Below, piece by piece: positions 45,028-54,134 of a DNA stretch of 64,000 nucleotides. The notes beneath the pieces were generated by a model that was not told the origin of the DNA, ran no database searches, and saw only the letters and a list, made by a program, of their open reading frames with translations. Position numbers and translations under genes: made by a program. This DNA is from Nitrospirota bacterium (GTDB lineage Bacteria; Nitrospirota; Nitrospiria; Nitrospirales; Nitrospiraceae). How positions within the stretch are numbered: the stretch's first letter is position 1; the number at the start of each line of letters is the position of its first letter. Location of the stretch: assembly GCA_016219645.1 (NCBI GenBank), contig JACRLR010000007.1, forward strand, positions 1 to 64,000, given 5' to 3'.

Positions 45028-45507
45028 TCAGCTTGTGCATCGTTCGATCAAACAAACTGCCTGTGCGGCAATCCCTTCTTCACGACCGATCATGCCGATC
45101 CCCTCCCCGCTCTTCACCTTCACATTAACAAGATCGGCATCGACCCCGAGCACCTGCGCCATTTGTTTCTGCATGGCTGCCAAGTAAGAACTGAGCCGTG
45201 GGGCCTGAGCGATAACGACTGTGTCGACGTTCACGATGCGATAACCCTTCCCTCGCATCTTCCCGACCACATCCTCTAACAGCTTCAAACTCGAAATATC
45301 TTTAAACCGCTGATCCGAACTGGGATAGTGCCGGCCCAGATCTCCTTCACCCATTGCGCCAAGCAGGGCGTCACAAAGGGCATGCACCAAGGCATCGGAA
45401 TCGGAATGCCCCAACAAGCCTTTGCTGTGCGGCACCTCGACCCCGCCAAGAATCAGCTTTCGCCCCTGTCCCAAAGGATGAAGGTCATAGCCGCAACCGA
45501 TGCGCAT
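45028..45507 (-). CDS. ispF: 2-C-methyl-D-erythritol 2,4-cyclodiphosphate synthase
   Basis: 159 residues. Metal ligands Asp8 and His10 (GYDLH) and His42 (LVHAL) are at the positions known from E. coli IspF; SDSDALVHALCDALLGAMGEGDLG is the signature and KVKSGEGIGMIGREEGIAAQ the closing motif. It forms the cyclic diphosphate of the MEP isoprenoid pathway. It is directly downstream of ispD, and the junction contains part of a GC-rich nonamer array. Confidence 0.97.
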   Translation of the reverse strand: MRIGCGYDLHPLGQGRKLILGGVEVPHSKGLLGHSDSDALVHALCDALLGAMGEGDLGRHYPSSDQRFKDISSLKLLEDVVGKMRGKGYRIVNVDTVVIAQAPRLSSYLAAMQKQMAQVLGVDADLVNVKVKSGEGIGMIGREEGIAAQAVCLIERCTS

Positions 45508-45539
45508 GCATTTTCCTTTCGTGAATCGTCACGTGTCCG

Positions 45540-46370
45540 TCAGCGAGACGGGCGGGACTGGCGCGACAAGCGAGACTTGCTCGTCCTGCTTCTCGCACGT
45601 TTCTCGCCAGTCTCGCTCATCTCGCGTCTCTTCAATCGTTCTGCCAGAATCGCTTCCCCGATTACCATGTCTTCCGGCCTCGTCACTTTGATATTCTCTC
45701 CGCTTCCCTCGACCACCGAGACCGAATGCCCCAGCCATTCCACTAGGAACGCGTCGTCGGTCGCGCGCACCCCTTCTGAGTGCCCTTTGCTGTGAGCAGA
45801 CTCGATCCAGTCCCGTCGAAAGGCCTGCGGAGTCTGGGCAAGCCACAAGGGCGTGCGATCGACCGTCCGTTCGATCATCCCGTCGATCCGCACATGCTTC
45901 ACGGTATCACGCATCGGAAGTGCGACAATCGCCGCTCCCTCTTTCCTTGCCCGAGCCACAACCTCATCGATCATCCGTTGGGTCAGAAATGGACGTACCG
46001 CGTCGTGAATAAGCACGATATCCGTGTCAGAGGGAACCTGTGCGAGCGCGTTCCGCACGGAATCCTGTCTCTCCACACCACCCGCGACTACCTTCGTCAC
46101 TTTGGTGAATCGATGCAGCGCCACGATCTCATTCTCGCAATATGCGATGTCGGCAGATGGCACAGCCAGAATGATCTGGTCGATCACGGAAGCCGCCTGC
46201 AACACCCGCAAGGATTGCACGATGAGCGGCTGACCACCGATCGAAAGGAATTGTTTCGGAACAGGGCCTCCCATTCGAAGCCCTCGGCCTGCGGCTGGCA
46301 CAAGCGCGACTACCAGAGAACCCCGACGGTTTGTCTGGTTTGTTTTGTCTGTTTGGTTGATTTGGTTCAT
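45540..46370 (-). CDS. ispD: 2-C-methyl-D-erythritol 4-phosphate cytidylyltransferase
   Basis: The enzyme core runs from VVALVPAAGRGLRMGGPVPKQFLSIGGQPL through HDAVRPFLT and ATDDAFLVEWLGHSV. It activates methylerythritol phosphate with CTP. Both ends are unusual. No good start exists near the core, so translation seems to begin in a nonamer array (ATG 46370 or 46427; I use 46370). The last 25 or so residues (SRTSKSRLSRQSRPSR) come from another array at 45543-45633. The core is complete, so the enzyme should work. Confidence 0.93.
   Translation of the reverse strand: MNQINQTDKTNQTNRRGSLVVALVPAAGRGLRMGGPVPKQFLSIGGQPLIVQSLRVLQAASVIDQIILAVPSADIAYCENEIVALHRFTKVTKVVAGGVERQDSVRNALAQVPSDTDIVLIHDAVRPFLTQRMIDEVVARARKEGAAIVALPMRDTVKHVRIDGMIERTVDRTPLWLAQTPQAFRRDWIESAHSKGHSEGVRATDDAFLVEWLGHSVSVVEGSGENIKVTRPEDMVIGEAILAERLKRREMSETGEKRARSRTSKSRLSRQSRPSR
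45543..45633. repeat. GC-rich nonamer hairpin, core CGAGANNNG, overlapping the ispD 3' end
   Basis: Left units CGAGACGGG, CGGGACTGG, CGCGACAAG; right units with the complement (CCAGTCTCG, CTCATCTCG). It is translated as the basic Ser/Arg tail of IspD. Confidence 0.82.
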
Positions 46371-46480
46371 CTCGTCGTTTCGGTGGGCTCGTTCATTTGG
46401 TTTGTCTTGTTTATTTGGTCGAACCAAGACTAACCCGGATAAACCCGATGAACCAAATCAACCAAACAACAAAACAAACA
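46328..46480. repeat. Long nonamer hairpin, core TTTGGTTYN, overlapping the ispD 5' end
   Basis: Units such as TTTGGTTGA and TTTGGTTCA on the left; AACCAAATC and AACCAAACA on the right. It covers both candidate ispD start codons. Confidence 0.85.
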
Positions 46481-46498
46481 CGAGAGACAATCAGTTTC

Positions 46499-46530
46499 TT
46501 GCGCTTCATGCTTCACGAACAACGAGCGAC
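46499..46530. repeat. Short heptamer array at the htrA stop codon
   Basis: GCTTCAT, GCTTCAC, GAACAAC, GAGCGAC: period 7, single arm, ending at the TAG stop of htrA. It shares the CGTGAAG-type core of the 49 and 52 kb arrays. Confidence 0.6.
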
Positions 46531-48047
46531 TAGGGCCGCAGCGTGAGATAGATCGTTTGGCCTTTCCGCTTGAGCAGCAGGAGGACCGGATGGTCCTTGG
46601 CTAAGACAGAAGCTGCTTGTTCATAGGACTTGAGTGACGTGACTGCTTTGCGATTGACTTCGAGAATAATGTCGCCTTCACGTACACCCATCTCCTCCGC
46701 ATTGCTTCCCGGCTTGATCTTGACCACCACCACGCCACGTTCGATGCCCTTCAACCCATATCGGGCAGCCAGTTCTTCGTTTATCTCCCGCACATCGAGA
46801 TCCGAGAGCACCCCTGTCGGCACCGCTGATTCCCTGCTCTCCTCTGCGCCTGGCTGGCCCAAGGACTTCGGCTGCTCCACAATTGCAACCTCAATCGTTT
46901 TGGGCTTCTTGTCCCGGATCAGCTTGACCGACACCTTCTTCCCGATCGGAGTCTGCGCAACGGCATTTCTCAGATGCGTCGGCGAATCCATGATCTTGCC
47001 GTCATATTCAACGATGACATCAGCCCGCTCAAACCCTGCCTTCTTCGCAGGACTATCCGCCAGGACATCGCTGACAAGTACACCCTTCGTGTCAGTAATC
47101 CCGAACTGGCTGGCCAACTCGGGAGTCAAATCTTGGATCGAGACGCCGAGCCAGCCACGAACAACCTTGCCTGTCCTGACCAACTGGTCCATGACGGCGC
47201 GAGAGAGATTGCTCGGCACTGCAAACCCGATTCCCATACTGCCGCCGCTCTGGCTGAAAATCGCCGTATTGATCCCGACTAATTCGCCCCGCACATTCAC
47301 GAGCGCGCCCCCGGAATTCCCCGGATTGATCGCCGCATCAGTTTGAATGAAGTCTTCGTATTCGGCAATTCCCATACTGGCTCGTCCAACTGCACTGACG
47401 ATCCCCATCGTCACGGTCTGGGTGAGCCCGAACGGGCTTCCTACGGCCAACACATATTCCCCGACCTCCAGTTGGTCTGAATCAGCCCAGGGAATAGTCG
47501 AGAGCCCCGTCGCCTCGATTTTCACGATCGCGATATCGGTTTTCGCATCGGTGCCGATCAACTTGCCTTTAAACTCCCGTTTGTCCGACAAAAAGACCCT
47601 GATCTCATCAGCCTTGTTCACGACGTGATTATTGGTGATGATCAAACCATTGGCTTCCACAATGACCCCGGAGCCTTGGCCCCGCTCTTTCGGCTCTCGA
47701 TGAGGGGCATCGCGCTTCAAAAATTCATCGCCGAAAAACTTGCGAAAAAACGGGTCATCAAACGGTGAGCCATGAGGACTGTCTCCGGATTTTCCCGTTC
47801 GCGTCGCCGCAATGTTGACGACGGCCGGCTTCACCATTTTTGCAATCTCAACGAAATTTTTCCCGTCCCCCCCTCCCATCGGTGGTTGTGGGGCGGTCGC
47901 CACTGGCCGAATGATCGGGTTTGGAATCGGCTCAGGCCCGGCGCTGCCGGTCGGCAACCAACCCATGTTGGATGCGATCACAACCCCGATGACGATTCCC
48001 CCAGTGACTAACGTAAATGGCACCAGCCATGTTCGCACGAGTTTCAT
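46530..48047 (-). CDS. degP: DegP/HtrA-type periplasmic serine protease
   Basis: 505 residues from ATG 48047 (AGGA 8 bp upstream; an ATG at 48083 is less likely). A membrane anchor or signal (VPFTLVTGGIVIGVVIASN) is followed by a trypsin-like domain with His (ITNNHVVN), Asp (KTDIAIVKI) and Ser (NPGNSGGALVN), then two PDZ domains (GWLGVSIQDLTPELA...; VREINEELAARYGLKGIERGVVVVKI...). It is a protease/chaperone for misfolded envelope proteins. A Pro-rich linker lies after the anchor. Confidence 0.96.
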   Translation of the reverse strand: MKLVRTWLVPFTLVTGGIVIGVVIASNMGWLPTGSAGPEPIPNPIIRPVATAPQPPMGGGDGKNFVEIAKMVKPAVVNIAATRTGKSGDSPHGSPFDDPFFRKFFGDEFLKRDAPHREPKERGQGSGVIVEANGLIITNNHVVNKADEIRVFLSDKREFKGKLIGTDAKTDIAIVKIEATGLSTIPWADSDQLEVGEYVLAVGSPFGLTQTVTMGIVSAVGRASMGIAEYEDFIQTDAAINPGNSGGALVNVRGELVGINTAIFSQSGGSMGIGFAVPSNLSRAVMDQLVRTGKVVRGWLGVSIQDLTPELASQFGITDTKGVLVSDVLADSPAKKAGFERADVIVEYDGKIMDSPTHLRNAVAQTPIGKKVSVKLIRDKKPKTIEVAIVEQPKSLGQPGAEESRESAVPTGVLSDLDVREINEELAARYGLKGIERGVVVVKIKPGSNAEEMGVREGDIILEVNRKAVTSLKSYEQAASVLAKDHPVLLLLKRKGQTIYLTLRP

Positions 48048-48123
48048 AGGTGATTCCTGCGGTTCATCTCTTGTCGCCCACACGATTTATGCACATCATA
48101 CACAAATGGCCTGTCCCAACGCA

Positions 48124-49047
48124 TTAGAGGATCTCGCCAGAGTAAATCCCCATGATTGTATTGAGGAATTTCAACGCCTCTGCTTTGGGCCGCTGGAACG
48201 AGTTTCGCCCAATGATGGAGCCGAATCCCCCTCCGTCACGAATGGCACGGGCCTCCTCGAAGACATGCGCGTCCTCGCTCTTGGCCCCTCCGGAGAAGAT
48301 GACAATCCGGCGCCCATCGAACGAACTCTGCACCACATGCCTCACCCGCTCCGCCAATGTGGCAATCGGAATCTTTGTCGATTCGTACACCTTCTTCGCC
48401 GCAGCCTGCTCAAGATGCGCGGTAGGGAGTTTGACTTTAATAATATGGGCGCCGAGCTGGGCTGCAATCTGTGACGCATAGGCCACGACATCAATGGCCG
48501 TCTCCCCTTCCTTACTGAGCCCCGATCCGCGTGGATACGACCACACGACAACTGCCAACCCGCGGTCCTTGGCCTCTTCTGCAATCTCTCTCAATTGCTC
48601 GTACATGGTGTTGCAGTGCGACGAACCGGGATAGATTGTAAACCCCACTGCAGCACAGCCTAATCGCAGCGCATCGTTCACGCTGCCTGTCACGGAAGGC
48701 AACGGATCCTTTTCGTCGTGCAACGTATCATGGCTGTTGAGTTTCAGAATGAGCGGGATTTGCCCGGCATAGTGACTCGCCCCTGCCTCCAGAAATCCCA
48801 GTGGCGCAGCGTAGGCGTTGCAGCCGGCATCGATCCCCAACTGAAAATGATAGAGGGGATTGTAGCCCCCGGGATTGGGGGCGAAGCTCCGCGCCGGGCC
48901 ATGCTCAAACCCCTGGTCCACAGGCAGGATCACCAGCTTGCCCATCCCCGCCAGCTTTCCATGGCGCAACAAACGGGCGATGTTCGTCTGTGTTCCCGCA
49001 TTGTCGCTGCTGTACCAACTCAGGATCTCTTGTACTCGATCAGCCAT
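48124..49047 (-). CDS. fbaB: Class I fructose-bisphosphate aldolase (FbaB/DhnA type)
   Basis: 307 residues. VILPVDQGFEHGPARSF and GITxYPG-type FTIYPGSSHCNTMYEQL are FbaB motifs; the Schiff-base lysine is likely in IIKVKLPT; FSGGAKSEDAH and GSIIGRNSFQRP close the barrel. It cleaves or forms fructose-1,6-bisphosphate. It sits next to fbp, which suggests gluconeogenesis or carbon storage. GAGGAGGGGAGG precedes the ATG. Confidence 0.95.
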   Translation of the reverse strand: MADRVQEILSWYSSDNAGTQTNIARLLRHGKLAGMGKLVILPVDQGFEHGPARSFAPNPGGYNPLYHFQLGIDAGCNAYAAPLGFLEAGASHYAGQIPLILKLNSHDTLHDEKDPLPSVTGSVNDALRLGCAAVGFTIYPGSSHCNTMYEQLREIAEEAKDRGLAVVVWSYPRGSGLSKEGETAIDVVAYASQIAAQLGAHIIKVKLPTAHLEQAAAKKVYESTKIPIATLAERVRHVVQSSFDGRRIVIFSGGAKSEDAHVFEEARAIRDGGGFGSIIGRNSFQRPKAEALKFLNTIMGIYSGEIL

Positions 49048-49062
49048 GCCTCCCCTCCTCTG

Positions 49063-49164
49063 GATTCGTGATTCGTGAACCGTTATTCGTTAAACGTGAA
49101 GCGTCAATCGTCAAGAACCCGGCCACACTTCCCTCGTTTCACGATTCACGGTTCACGATTAACG
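49063..49164. repeat. Heptamer hairpin, core CGTNANN
   Basis: Left arm about seven units (GATTCGT, GAACCGT, TATTCGT, TAAACGT); right arm from about 49134 with CGATTCA and CGGTTCA. It lies between fbp and fbaB, ending next to the fbp stop codon. Confidence 0.87.
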
Positions 49165-49165
49165 G

Positions 49166-50170
49166 CTACCGTCTCCCTTGGATAAATTCCTCTGCGTCGC
49201 TGACGTCACCCGCGCTGCCGATCAGCAATGGCACACGCTGGTGCAGCGTCTTTGGTTCGACATCCATAATTCTCAGGGTCCCGGTGCTGGCTCTTCCTCC
49301 TGCCTGCTCCACGACCCACGCCAATGGATTAGCTTCGTAGAGTAGCCGAAGCTTGCCCTCCGGCTTGTTCAACTCGCCGGGATAGAGATAGATGCCTCCA
49401 TCGAGGAGAATCCGGTGTACGTCGGCCACCAGACAGCCCGAATAGCGTCCACCATAGGGCCGCCCTGTGGCTTTATCTTGGACTTTCAGGTAATCCACAT
49501 ATTGTTTTGTGCCAGCTACCCATTTATGAGAGTTGCCTTCGTTCACGCTGTAAACCTTGCCGCGCGCGGGAATATGGACCTGCTCATGAGACAGGAGATA
49601 CTCACCGATGTCGGGATCCAGTGTAAAGCCATGGACTCCCTGTCCAACCGTATAGACCAGCATGGTACTTGACCCGAAAAGGAGGTAGCCGGCTGCCACC
49701 TGCTCCGTTCCTTTGCGGATAAGGTCATCTTCAGCGGGCATCCGCTCTTCGGATGCAGACATCACGACGGAAAAGATCGCGCCGAGCGGCATATTGCAAT
49801 CCGTGTTCGATGAGCCATCCAGAGGATCGAAGAGCAGCAGGTACTTGGCCTCCGGCCAATTCTCCGAAAACAGAACCGGCTTTTCCATCTCTTCAGAAGC
49901 CAGTGCGCAGACAAGCCCGCTCTGGTCAAAGACCTTCAAGAAGGTCTGGTTCGCAATCTCATCGAGTTTCTTGATTGTTTCCCCCTGCACATTTGTCTCA
50001 CCGGTCGTCCCCAGAATATTGGTGAGCCCGGCGCGTCTGAGATCCTGCGCAAGAAGTTTTCCAACCAGACCGATCTGGGAAAGAAGAGCTGAAAATTCCC
50101 CGGTGGCTCCCGGATGATCCGCCTGCTCCAGAGCGATAAATCTGCCTAAAGTAAGAGGAAACTGTCCCAT
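49166..50170 (-). CDS. fbp: Class I fructose-1,6-bisphosphatase
   Basis: 334 residues from ATG 50170; a TTG at 50209 would extend it. LGRFIALEQADHPGATGEFSALLSQIG aligns with the FBPase start; LLFDPLDGSSNTDCN is the metal site; GGIYLYPGELNKPEGKLRLLYEANPLAW is the closing signature. It removes the 1-phosphate of fructose-1,6-bisphosphate. No Shine-Dalgarno is seen. It is followed by fbaB. Confidence 0.96.
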   Translation of the reverse strand: MGQFPLTLGRFIALEQADHPGATGEFSALLSQIGLVGKLLAQDLRRAGLTNILGTTGETNVQGETIKKLDEIANQTFLKVFDQSGLVCALASEEMEKPVLFSENWPEAKYLLLFDPLDGSSNTDCNMPLGAIFSVVMSASEERMPAEDDLIRKGTEQVAAGYLLFGSSTMLVYTVGQGVHGFTLDPDIGEYLLSHEQVHIPARGKVYSVNEGNSHKWVAGTKQYVDYLKVQDKATGRPYGGRYSGCLVADVHRILLDGGIYLYPGELNKPEGKLRLLYEANPLAWVVEQAGGRASTGTLRIMDVEPKTLHQRVPLLIGSAGDVSDAEEFIQGRR

Positions 50171-50225
50171 GATAGAGAGGAGTATAGCTGTTTTGACCAG
50201 GGCGGGCAACGAAAGGTCTTTTCCT

Positions 50226-51005
50226 TTATTGGGCTGGTGAAGCGGCCTGCCACCCGCTGACGAGGTCGGCTACAATCGACCCGATGATGATCTTGGCCTT
50301 CATGCGAACCGGAATGCGCCGATCGTCAGTGGTAAACCACACCCGGATGTTGCCCTGGTTGAGAAAAAGTCCTTGGAACGGCATGATAACCAACACACGA
50401 GCCGTTTCAACTTCCCCCCAGGGGCCGCCGAGAGTCTCAATTTCCTCTACGCGCACCTCTACCTTCCGGTTCTTTTTATCGTGAAATACGTTCATCGTCA
50501 GAGATGACCCTGGCTGCAGCGATAACTCGCTGCGCGCATAATAGAGGCAGGAGATGACATCCTGGGTGCCGGGCGGGATCTCCAAGGTTTCGGGCGCTCC
50601 GCCTTTGACAGCAGTGACTGTCCCTTTTTTCTGATGAAAAGTGTACTCGATATCCTCTTTCTTCTTCCCTTCCCGCCGCCGAAAGACCAACTGCACAGGA
50701 AGCAGCGTGGCAGGATCCATGATCGACTCGACACGGTTATCAACGGGAAAGAATTTGGTGATCGCGGGCCGCGATTGTGCCGTGGTGAGCAATTTCACCA
50801 GGGGCCGATCCCCGTCCGTACCGGTATCACTGATAGCCATGACAGCCGTGCCGGCTGTGATATAGAGCCAGGAAATATCGTAGGTCAGCTGCTCACCGGG
50901 CTGAATGGCCTGCTTGGAAGCGGTCTCTGCCGCAAGCGCCGTGGAGTCCTGCACCCCCCCAAGGGCAACGCTCAACAACAGGAGAGAGAGGAGGATCAGA
51001 TTCAT
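50226..51005 (-). CDS. DUF3108 exported protein
   Basis: 259 residues from ATG 51005: signal peptide MNLILLSLLLLSVALGG, then DUF3108 pattern (PGEQLTYDISWLYITAGTAVM, FFPVDNRVESIMDPATLLPVQLVFRRREGKK, VWFTTDDRRIPVRMKAKIIIGSIVADL). Function is unknown; a beta-barrel-like periplasmic protein is expected. A longer frame to 51074 reads into a nonamer array (KPKKQDEPNKPDQ) and may or may not be used. Confidence 0.87.
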   Translation of the reverse strand: MNLILLSLLLLSVALGGVQDSTALAAETASKQAIQPGEQLTYDISWLYITAGTAVMAISDTGTDGDRPLVKLLTTAQSRPAITKFFPVDNRVESIMDPATLLPVQLVFRRREGKKKEDIEYTFHQKKGTVTAVKGGAPETLEIPPGTQDVISCLYYARSELSLQPGSSLTMNVFHDKKNRKVEVRVEEIETLGGPWGEVETARVLVIMPFQGLFLNQGNIRVWFTTDDRRIPVRMKAKIIIGSIVADLVSGWQAASPAQ

Positions 51006-51028
51006 GAAAGGCGAGGCAGGCGGGGCGG

Positions 51029-51128
51029 GTTGATCAGGTTTGTTTGGTTCATCTTGTTTCTTTGGTTTTTCCACTTAGTCTGGTTCAACCAAACAAACGA
51101 GACAAACCAAATGAACCAAAGAAACAAT
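51029..51128. repeat. Nonamer hairpin, core TTTGGTTYN
   Basis: Left arm with TCAGGTTTG, TTTGGTTCA; right arm with AACCAAACA, AACGAGACA, AACCAAATG. It lies between the phosphomannomutase and DUF3108 genes. Confidence 0.86.
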
Positions 51129-51131
51129 CCG

Positions 51132-52535
51132 TTACTCGTAACCAAGAGCCTGTTGGGCCGCAGTCAGCTCGGCTTCTATAACCCCGCGGATGGCGGCCAA
51201 CCGCTCCGGCGAGGAGGCTTCAAACCGCAATACGAGAGCCGGCTGGGTATTCGAAGCTCTGATCAATCCCCATCCGTCGTTGAAGGTGGCACGGACTCCG
51301 TCGATGGTGACGAGATCGCGGATCACCAGCTTGGCCAGGCCAAGCTCCTGTCGGGTCTTCGCACAGTCTGCCAACCGGTCCTGCACATGCCTGACCAACT
51401 CGAATTTGATGGAATCTGACACGTCAACCCGAATCTCCGGAGTGACGGTCGTCTTCGGAAGATCCGCCACCAACGAAGAGAGAGGACGAGTGGTTTTGGC
51501 CAGAATCTCTACGAGCCGGCACGAGGCATAGATCGCATCATCGTACCCGAAGTAGCGGTCGGCAAAAAACATGTGCCCTGACATTTCCCCCGCCAAGACC
51601 GCCTGTTCACTTTTCATCTTGGTCTTGATCAAGGAGTGGCCGGTCTTCCACATGATCGGTCGCCCCCCCCGTTTCGCAATATCGTCGTAGAGGCTCTGCG
51701 ACGATTTGACCTCTGAGATGATGGTGCCCCCTGGCTTTGCCACCAGGATATCACGCGCGTAGATCACCAAGAGACGATCGCCCCACAAGACATTCCCCTG
51801 TTCATCCACAGTCCCGATGCGATCGGCATCTCCATCATAGCCGATCCCGACATCGGCCTTGTGCTCTCTGACTGCGGCAGTCAGATCGTCAAGATTTTCT
51901 AAGACCGTGGGATCGGGATGATGGTTGGGAAATCTTCCGTCGAGATCGCAATAGAGCCCTGTGACCGTGCAACCCAAGAGCTCCAGGGCCTGTTTGGCAA
52001 CCAAAGCCGCCACACCATTTCCACAGTCGATGACAATGTGCAAGCGCTTGGCGTCAACGTGGGCGAAGCTCTCCTTGATATAGGCCAGATAGTCGGGAAT
52101 GATAGGATGCTCCAACAGTCTTCCAGTTCCAGAGACAAAAGACCCTTCTTCCATCACAGCCCGAAGCGCCTGAATCTCTTCTCCATGAATCGCCTCTTTC
52201 CCAATGCAGATTTTAAATCCATTATATTCAGCCGCATTGTGGCTCCCGGTGATCATGATGCCGCCGTCAATCGGCAGCTGAAACAGCGAAAAATACACGA
52301 GTGGGGAGGGACAAATACCGATATCCACGACATCCAATCCACCGGCGAGGAGCCCTCGTACGAGAGCCTTATGGAGTCCAGGTGAACTCAATCGGCCATC
52401 TCGCCCGACCGAGATCCTCTTGACCCCACGATTTTTCACATAGGTGCAATAGGCCCGACCAAATTGCTCGGCAATCGACTCGGTCAGCTCTTGTCCGACA
52501 ATGCCGCGCAGGTCATATTCGCGAAAAAGGCCCAT
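51132..52535 (-). CDS. manB: Phosphomannomutase/phosphoglucomutase
   Basis: 467 residues. FREYDLRG start, phosphoserine loop TGSHN at 96-100, metal loop DGDADR at 234-239, sugar-binding GEMSGHMFF, and phosphate-binding RASNTQPALVLRFEA. It interconverts mannose or glucose 6- and 1-phosphates, feeding GDP-mannose with manC upstream and dTDP-rhamnose with rfbA. GGAG lies 4 bp before the ATG, just clear of a heptamer hairpin. Confidence 0.94.
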   Translation of the reverse strand: MGLFREYDLRGIVGQELTESIAEQFGRAYCTYVKNRGVKRISVGRDGRLSSPGLHKALVRGLLAGGLDVVDIGICPSPLVYFSLFQLPIDGGIMITGSHNAAEYNGFKICIGKEAIHGEEIQALRAVMEEGSFVSGTGRLLEHPIIPDYLAYIKESFAHVDAKRLHIVIDCGNGVAALVAKQALELLGCTVTGLYCDLDGRFPNHHPDPTVLENLDDLTAAVREHKADVGIGYDGDADRIGTVDEQGNVLWGDRLLVIYARDILVAKPGGTIISEVKSSQSLYDDIAKRGGRPIMWKTGHSLIKTKMKSEQAVLAGEMSGHMFFADRYFGYDDAIYASCRLVEILAKTTRPLSSLVADLPKTTVTPEIRVDVSDSIKFELVRHVQDRLADCAKTRQELGLAKLVIRDLVTIDGVRATFNDGWGLIRASNTQPALVLRFEASSPERLAAIRGVIEAELTAAQQALGYE

Positions 52536-52547
52536 GGGTCTCCGTTA

Positions 52548-52649
52548 GTCGTGAAGCGTATCTCGTGAAGCGTGAAGCGCTAGAATCAGGCGCGAAACAT
52601 AACGCGTCCGTCTCCGGAACGAAATACGCTTCACGCTTCACGCTTCACA
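52548..52649. repeat. Heptamer hairpin overlapping the manC 3' end, core CGTGAAG
   Basis: Left units GTGAAGC; right arm CGCTTCA x3. It encodes the last residues and the TGA stop of manC. Confidence 0.88.
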
Positions 52650-54118
52650 CCCCTTCCATAATCGTCCTGAAACCGCACGATATCGTCCTCGCCAAGATAA
52701 GGCCCGTGTTGCACTTCAATAATGTGCAGAACCTCCTGGCCGGGATTTTCCAACCTGTGAGGAGTTTCAACCGGAATCTCTGTGCTATGCCCAACTTTCA
52801 GATCGAACAGCTCGTCCCCTCTGGTCACACGGGCTGTTCCCGCAATCACGACCCAGTGTTCGCTGCGCTTGTGGTGCATCTGCAAAGACAGCCGTCCCCC
52901 TGGATTCACCGTCACCCGCTTCACCTTGTAGCCGGGACCTTCCTCGAGGACGGTGTAGGAACCCCAGGGCCGATGGACGGTGACATGCTCTAAATGTTCC
53001 GGCGCACCTTGATGCTTGAGCACCTCCACCATTTTCTTCACATCCTGGGCTCGGGATTTGGGACAGATGAGCGTGGCATCGGGCGTATCCACGACCACCA
53101 TGTCCGTCAAACCGATCGTGGCCACAACTCGCCGATCACCATAGAAGATCGATCGCCGGCTGTCGATATCGACCACGCGACCGACCATGACATTGCCGGC
53201 CTTATCCTTCGATGCCACCTCATCCAAGCTGCCCCAACTCCCGACATCCGACCATCGAAAGGCGACCGGCACGACCGCAGATTTTGTAGACTTCTCCATG
53301 ACTCCCGTATCGATCGACACAGAGGGCAATGTTCGATATTCCTCATCGATCGTGGATCGTGATGCATGTTGCTCAATCAAACGGCCGATTTTTTCGATAC
53401 CTCGAAAAAGAACCGATTGGTGACGACGGATCTCGTCAAGAATTGTTGCGGCACGCCACACAAACATCCCGCTGTTCCAATAGTAATCACCGGCCTTGAG
53501 ATATTGCGCCGCCTTGGCGGCATCAGGCTTCTCGACGAATCGAGCCACTGGATGCCCTTTGAGCTTGCCCTGTTTCGCCAGGACAGTCCTCCGGTTCGGC
53601 TTAATGTAGCCGTAACCTGTTTCAGGTCGGATCGGTTGAATCCCAAAGGTGACCAAAAGTCCCTCTGCTGCAAGATTTGATGCGAGAGACACAGCTGCAT
53701 CGAAATCGCGCTGGCCTTTCACAATATGATCAGCAGGCACAACCACCATAATGGCATCCGGATCCCGACGGACCAATTCCAACGCCACCAGCGCAATGGC
53801 AGGAGCAGTATTGCGCCCTTCCGGTTCAAGTACGAAGTTGTTCCTGAGCGCGTCTTTCCATTCACTCAACTGGACCCGAATGGACTCGGCCTGGGCTGGA
53901 TTCGTAGAGATCATGACCCGGTCAGGCGCCGAAGCACAGACCACCCTGCGCATGGTCTGCTGAATCAACGTTTCATCTCCCATAATCCGCAACAGCTGTT
54001 TGGGAAACAATTGCCGGCTCAGTGGCCAAAACCTCGTCCCGCTCCCGCCTGCCATGATCACGGGATAGAGATGCGAACTCTGTTTGAGGTTCGAGGTTTG
54101 AGGTTTGAGGGAGGGCAT
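52631..54118 (-). CDS. manC: Mannose-1-phosphate guanylyltransferase / mannose-6-phosphate isomerase
   Basis: 495 residues. Nucleotidyltransferase domain: YPVIMAGGSGTRFWPLSRQLFPKQLL, then VVPADHIVKG and FVEKPDAAKAAQYL. C-terminal cupin isomerase domain: VHRPWGSYTVLEEGPGYKVKRV, PGGRLSLQMHHKRSEHWVV. It supplies GDP-mannose. The start is supported by AGGAG 8 bp upstream, which means the first 15 residues (LKPQTSNLK...) are translated from a heptamer array; the last few residues and stop come from another. Confidence 0.96.
   Translation of the reverse strand: MPSLKPQTSNLKQSSHLYPVIMAGGSGTRFWPLSRQLFPKQLLRIMGDETLIQQTMRRVVCASAPDRVMISTNPAQAESIRVQLSEWKDALRNNFVLEPEGRNTAPAIALVALELVRRDPDAIMVVVPADHIVKGQRDFDAAVSLASNLAAEGLLVTFGIQPIRPETGYGYIKPNRRTVLAKQGKLKGHPVARFVEKPDAAKAAQYLKAGDYYWNSGMFVWRAATILDEIRRHQSVLFRGIEKIGRLIEQHASRSTIDEEYRTLPSVSIDTGVMEKSTKSAVVPVAFRWSDVGSWGSLDEVASKDKAGNVMVGRVVDIDSRRSIFYGDRRVVATIGLTDMVVVDTPDATLICPKSRAQDVKKMVEVLKHQGAPEHLEHVTVHRPWGSYTVLEEGPGYKVKRVTVNPGGRLSLQMHHKRSEHWVVIAGTARVTRGDELFDLKVGHSTEIPVETPHRLENPGQEVLHIIEVQHGPYLGEDDIVRFQDDYGRGVKREA
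54083..54112. repeat. Heptamer array, core GAGGTTY, in the manC 5' end
   Basis: TTTGAGG, TTCGAGG, TTTGAGG, TTTGAGG on the plus strand: a single arm, translated as ManC residues 2-12. Confidence 0.8.
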
Positions 54119-54134
54119 AAACCGATCTCCTACC

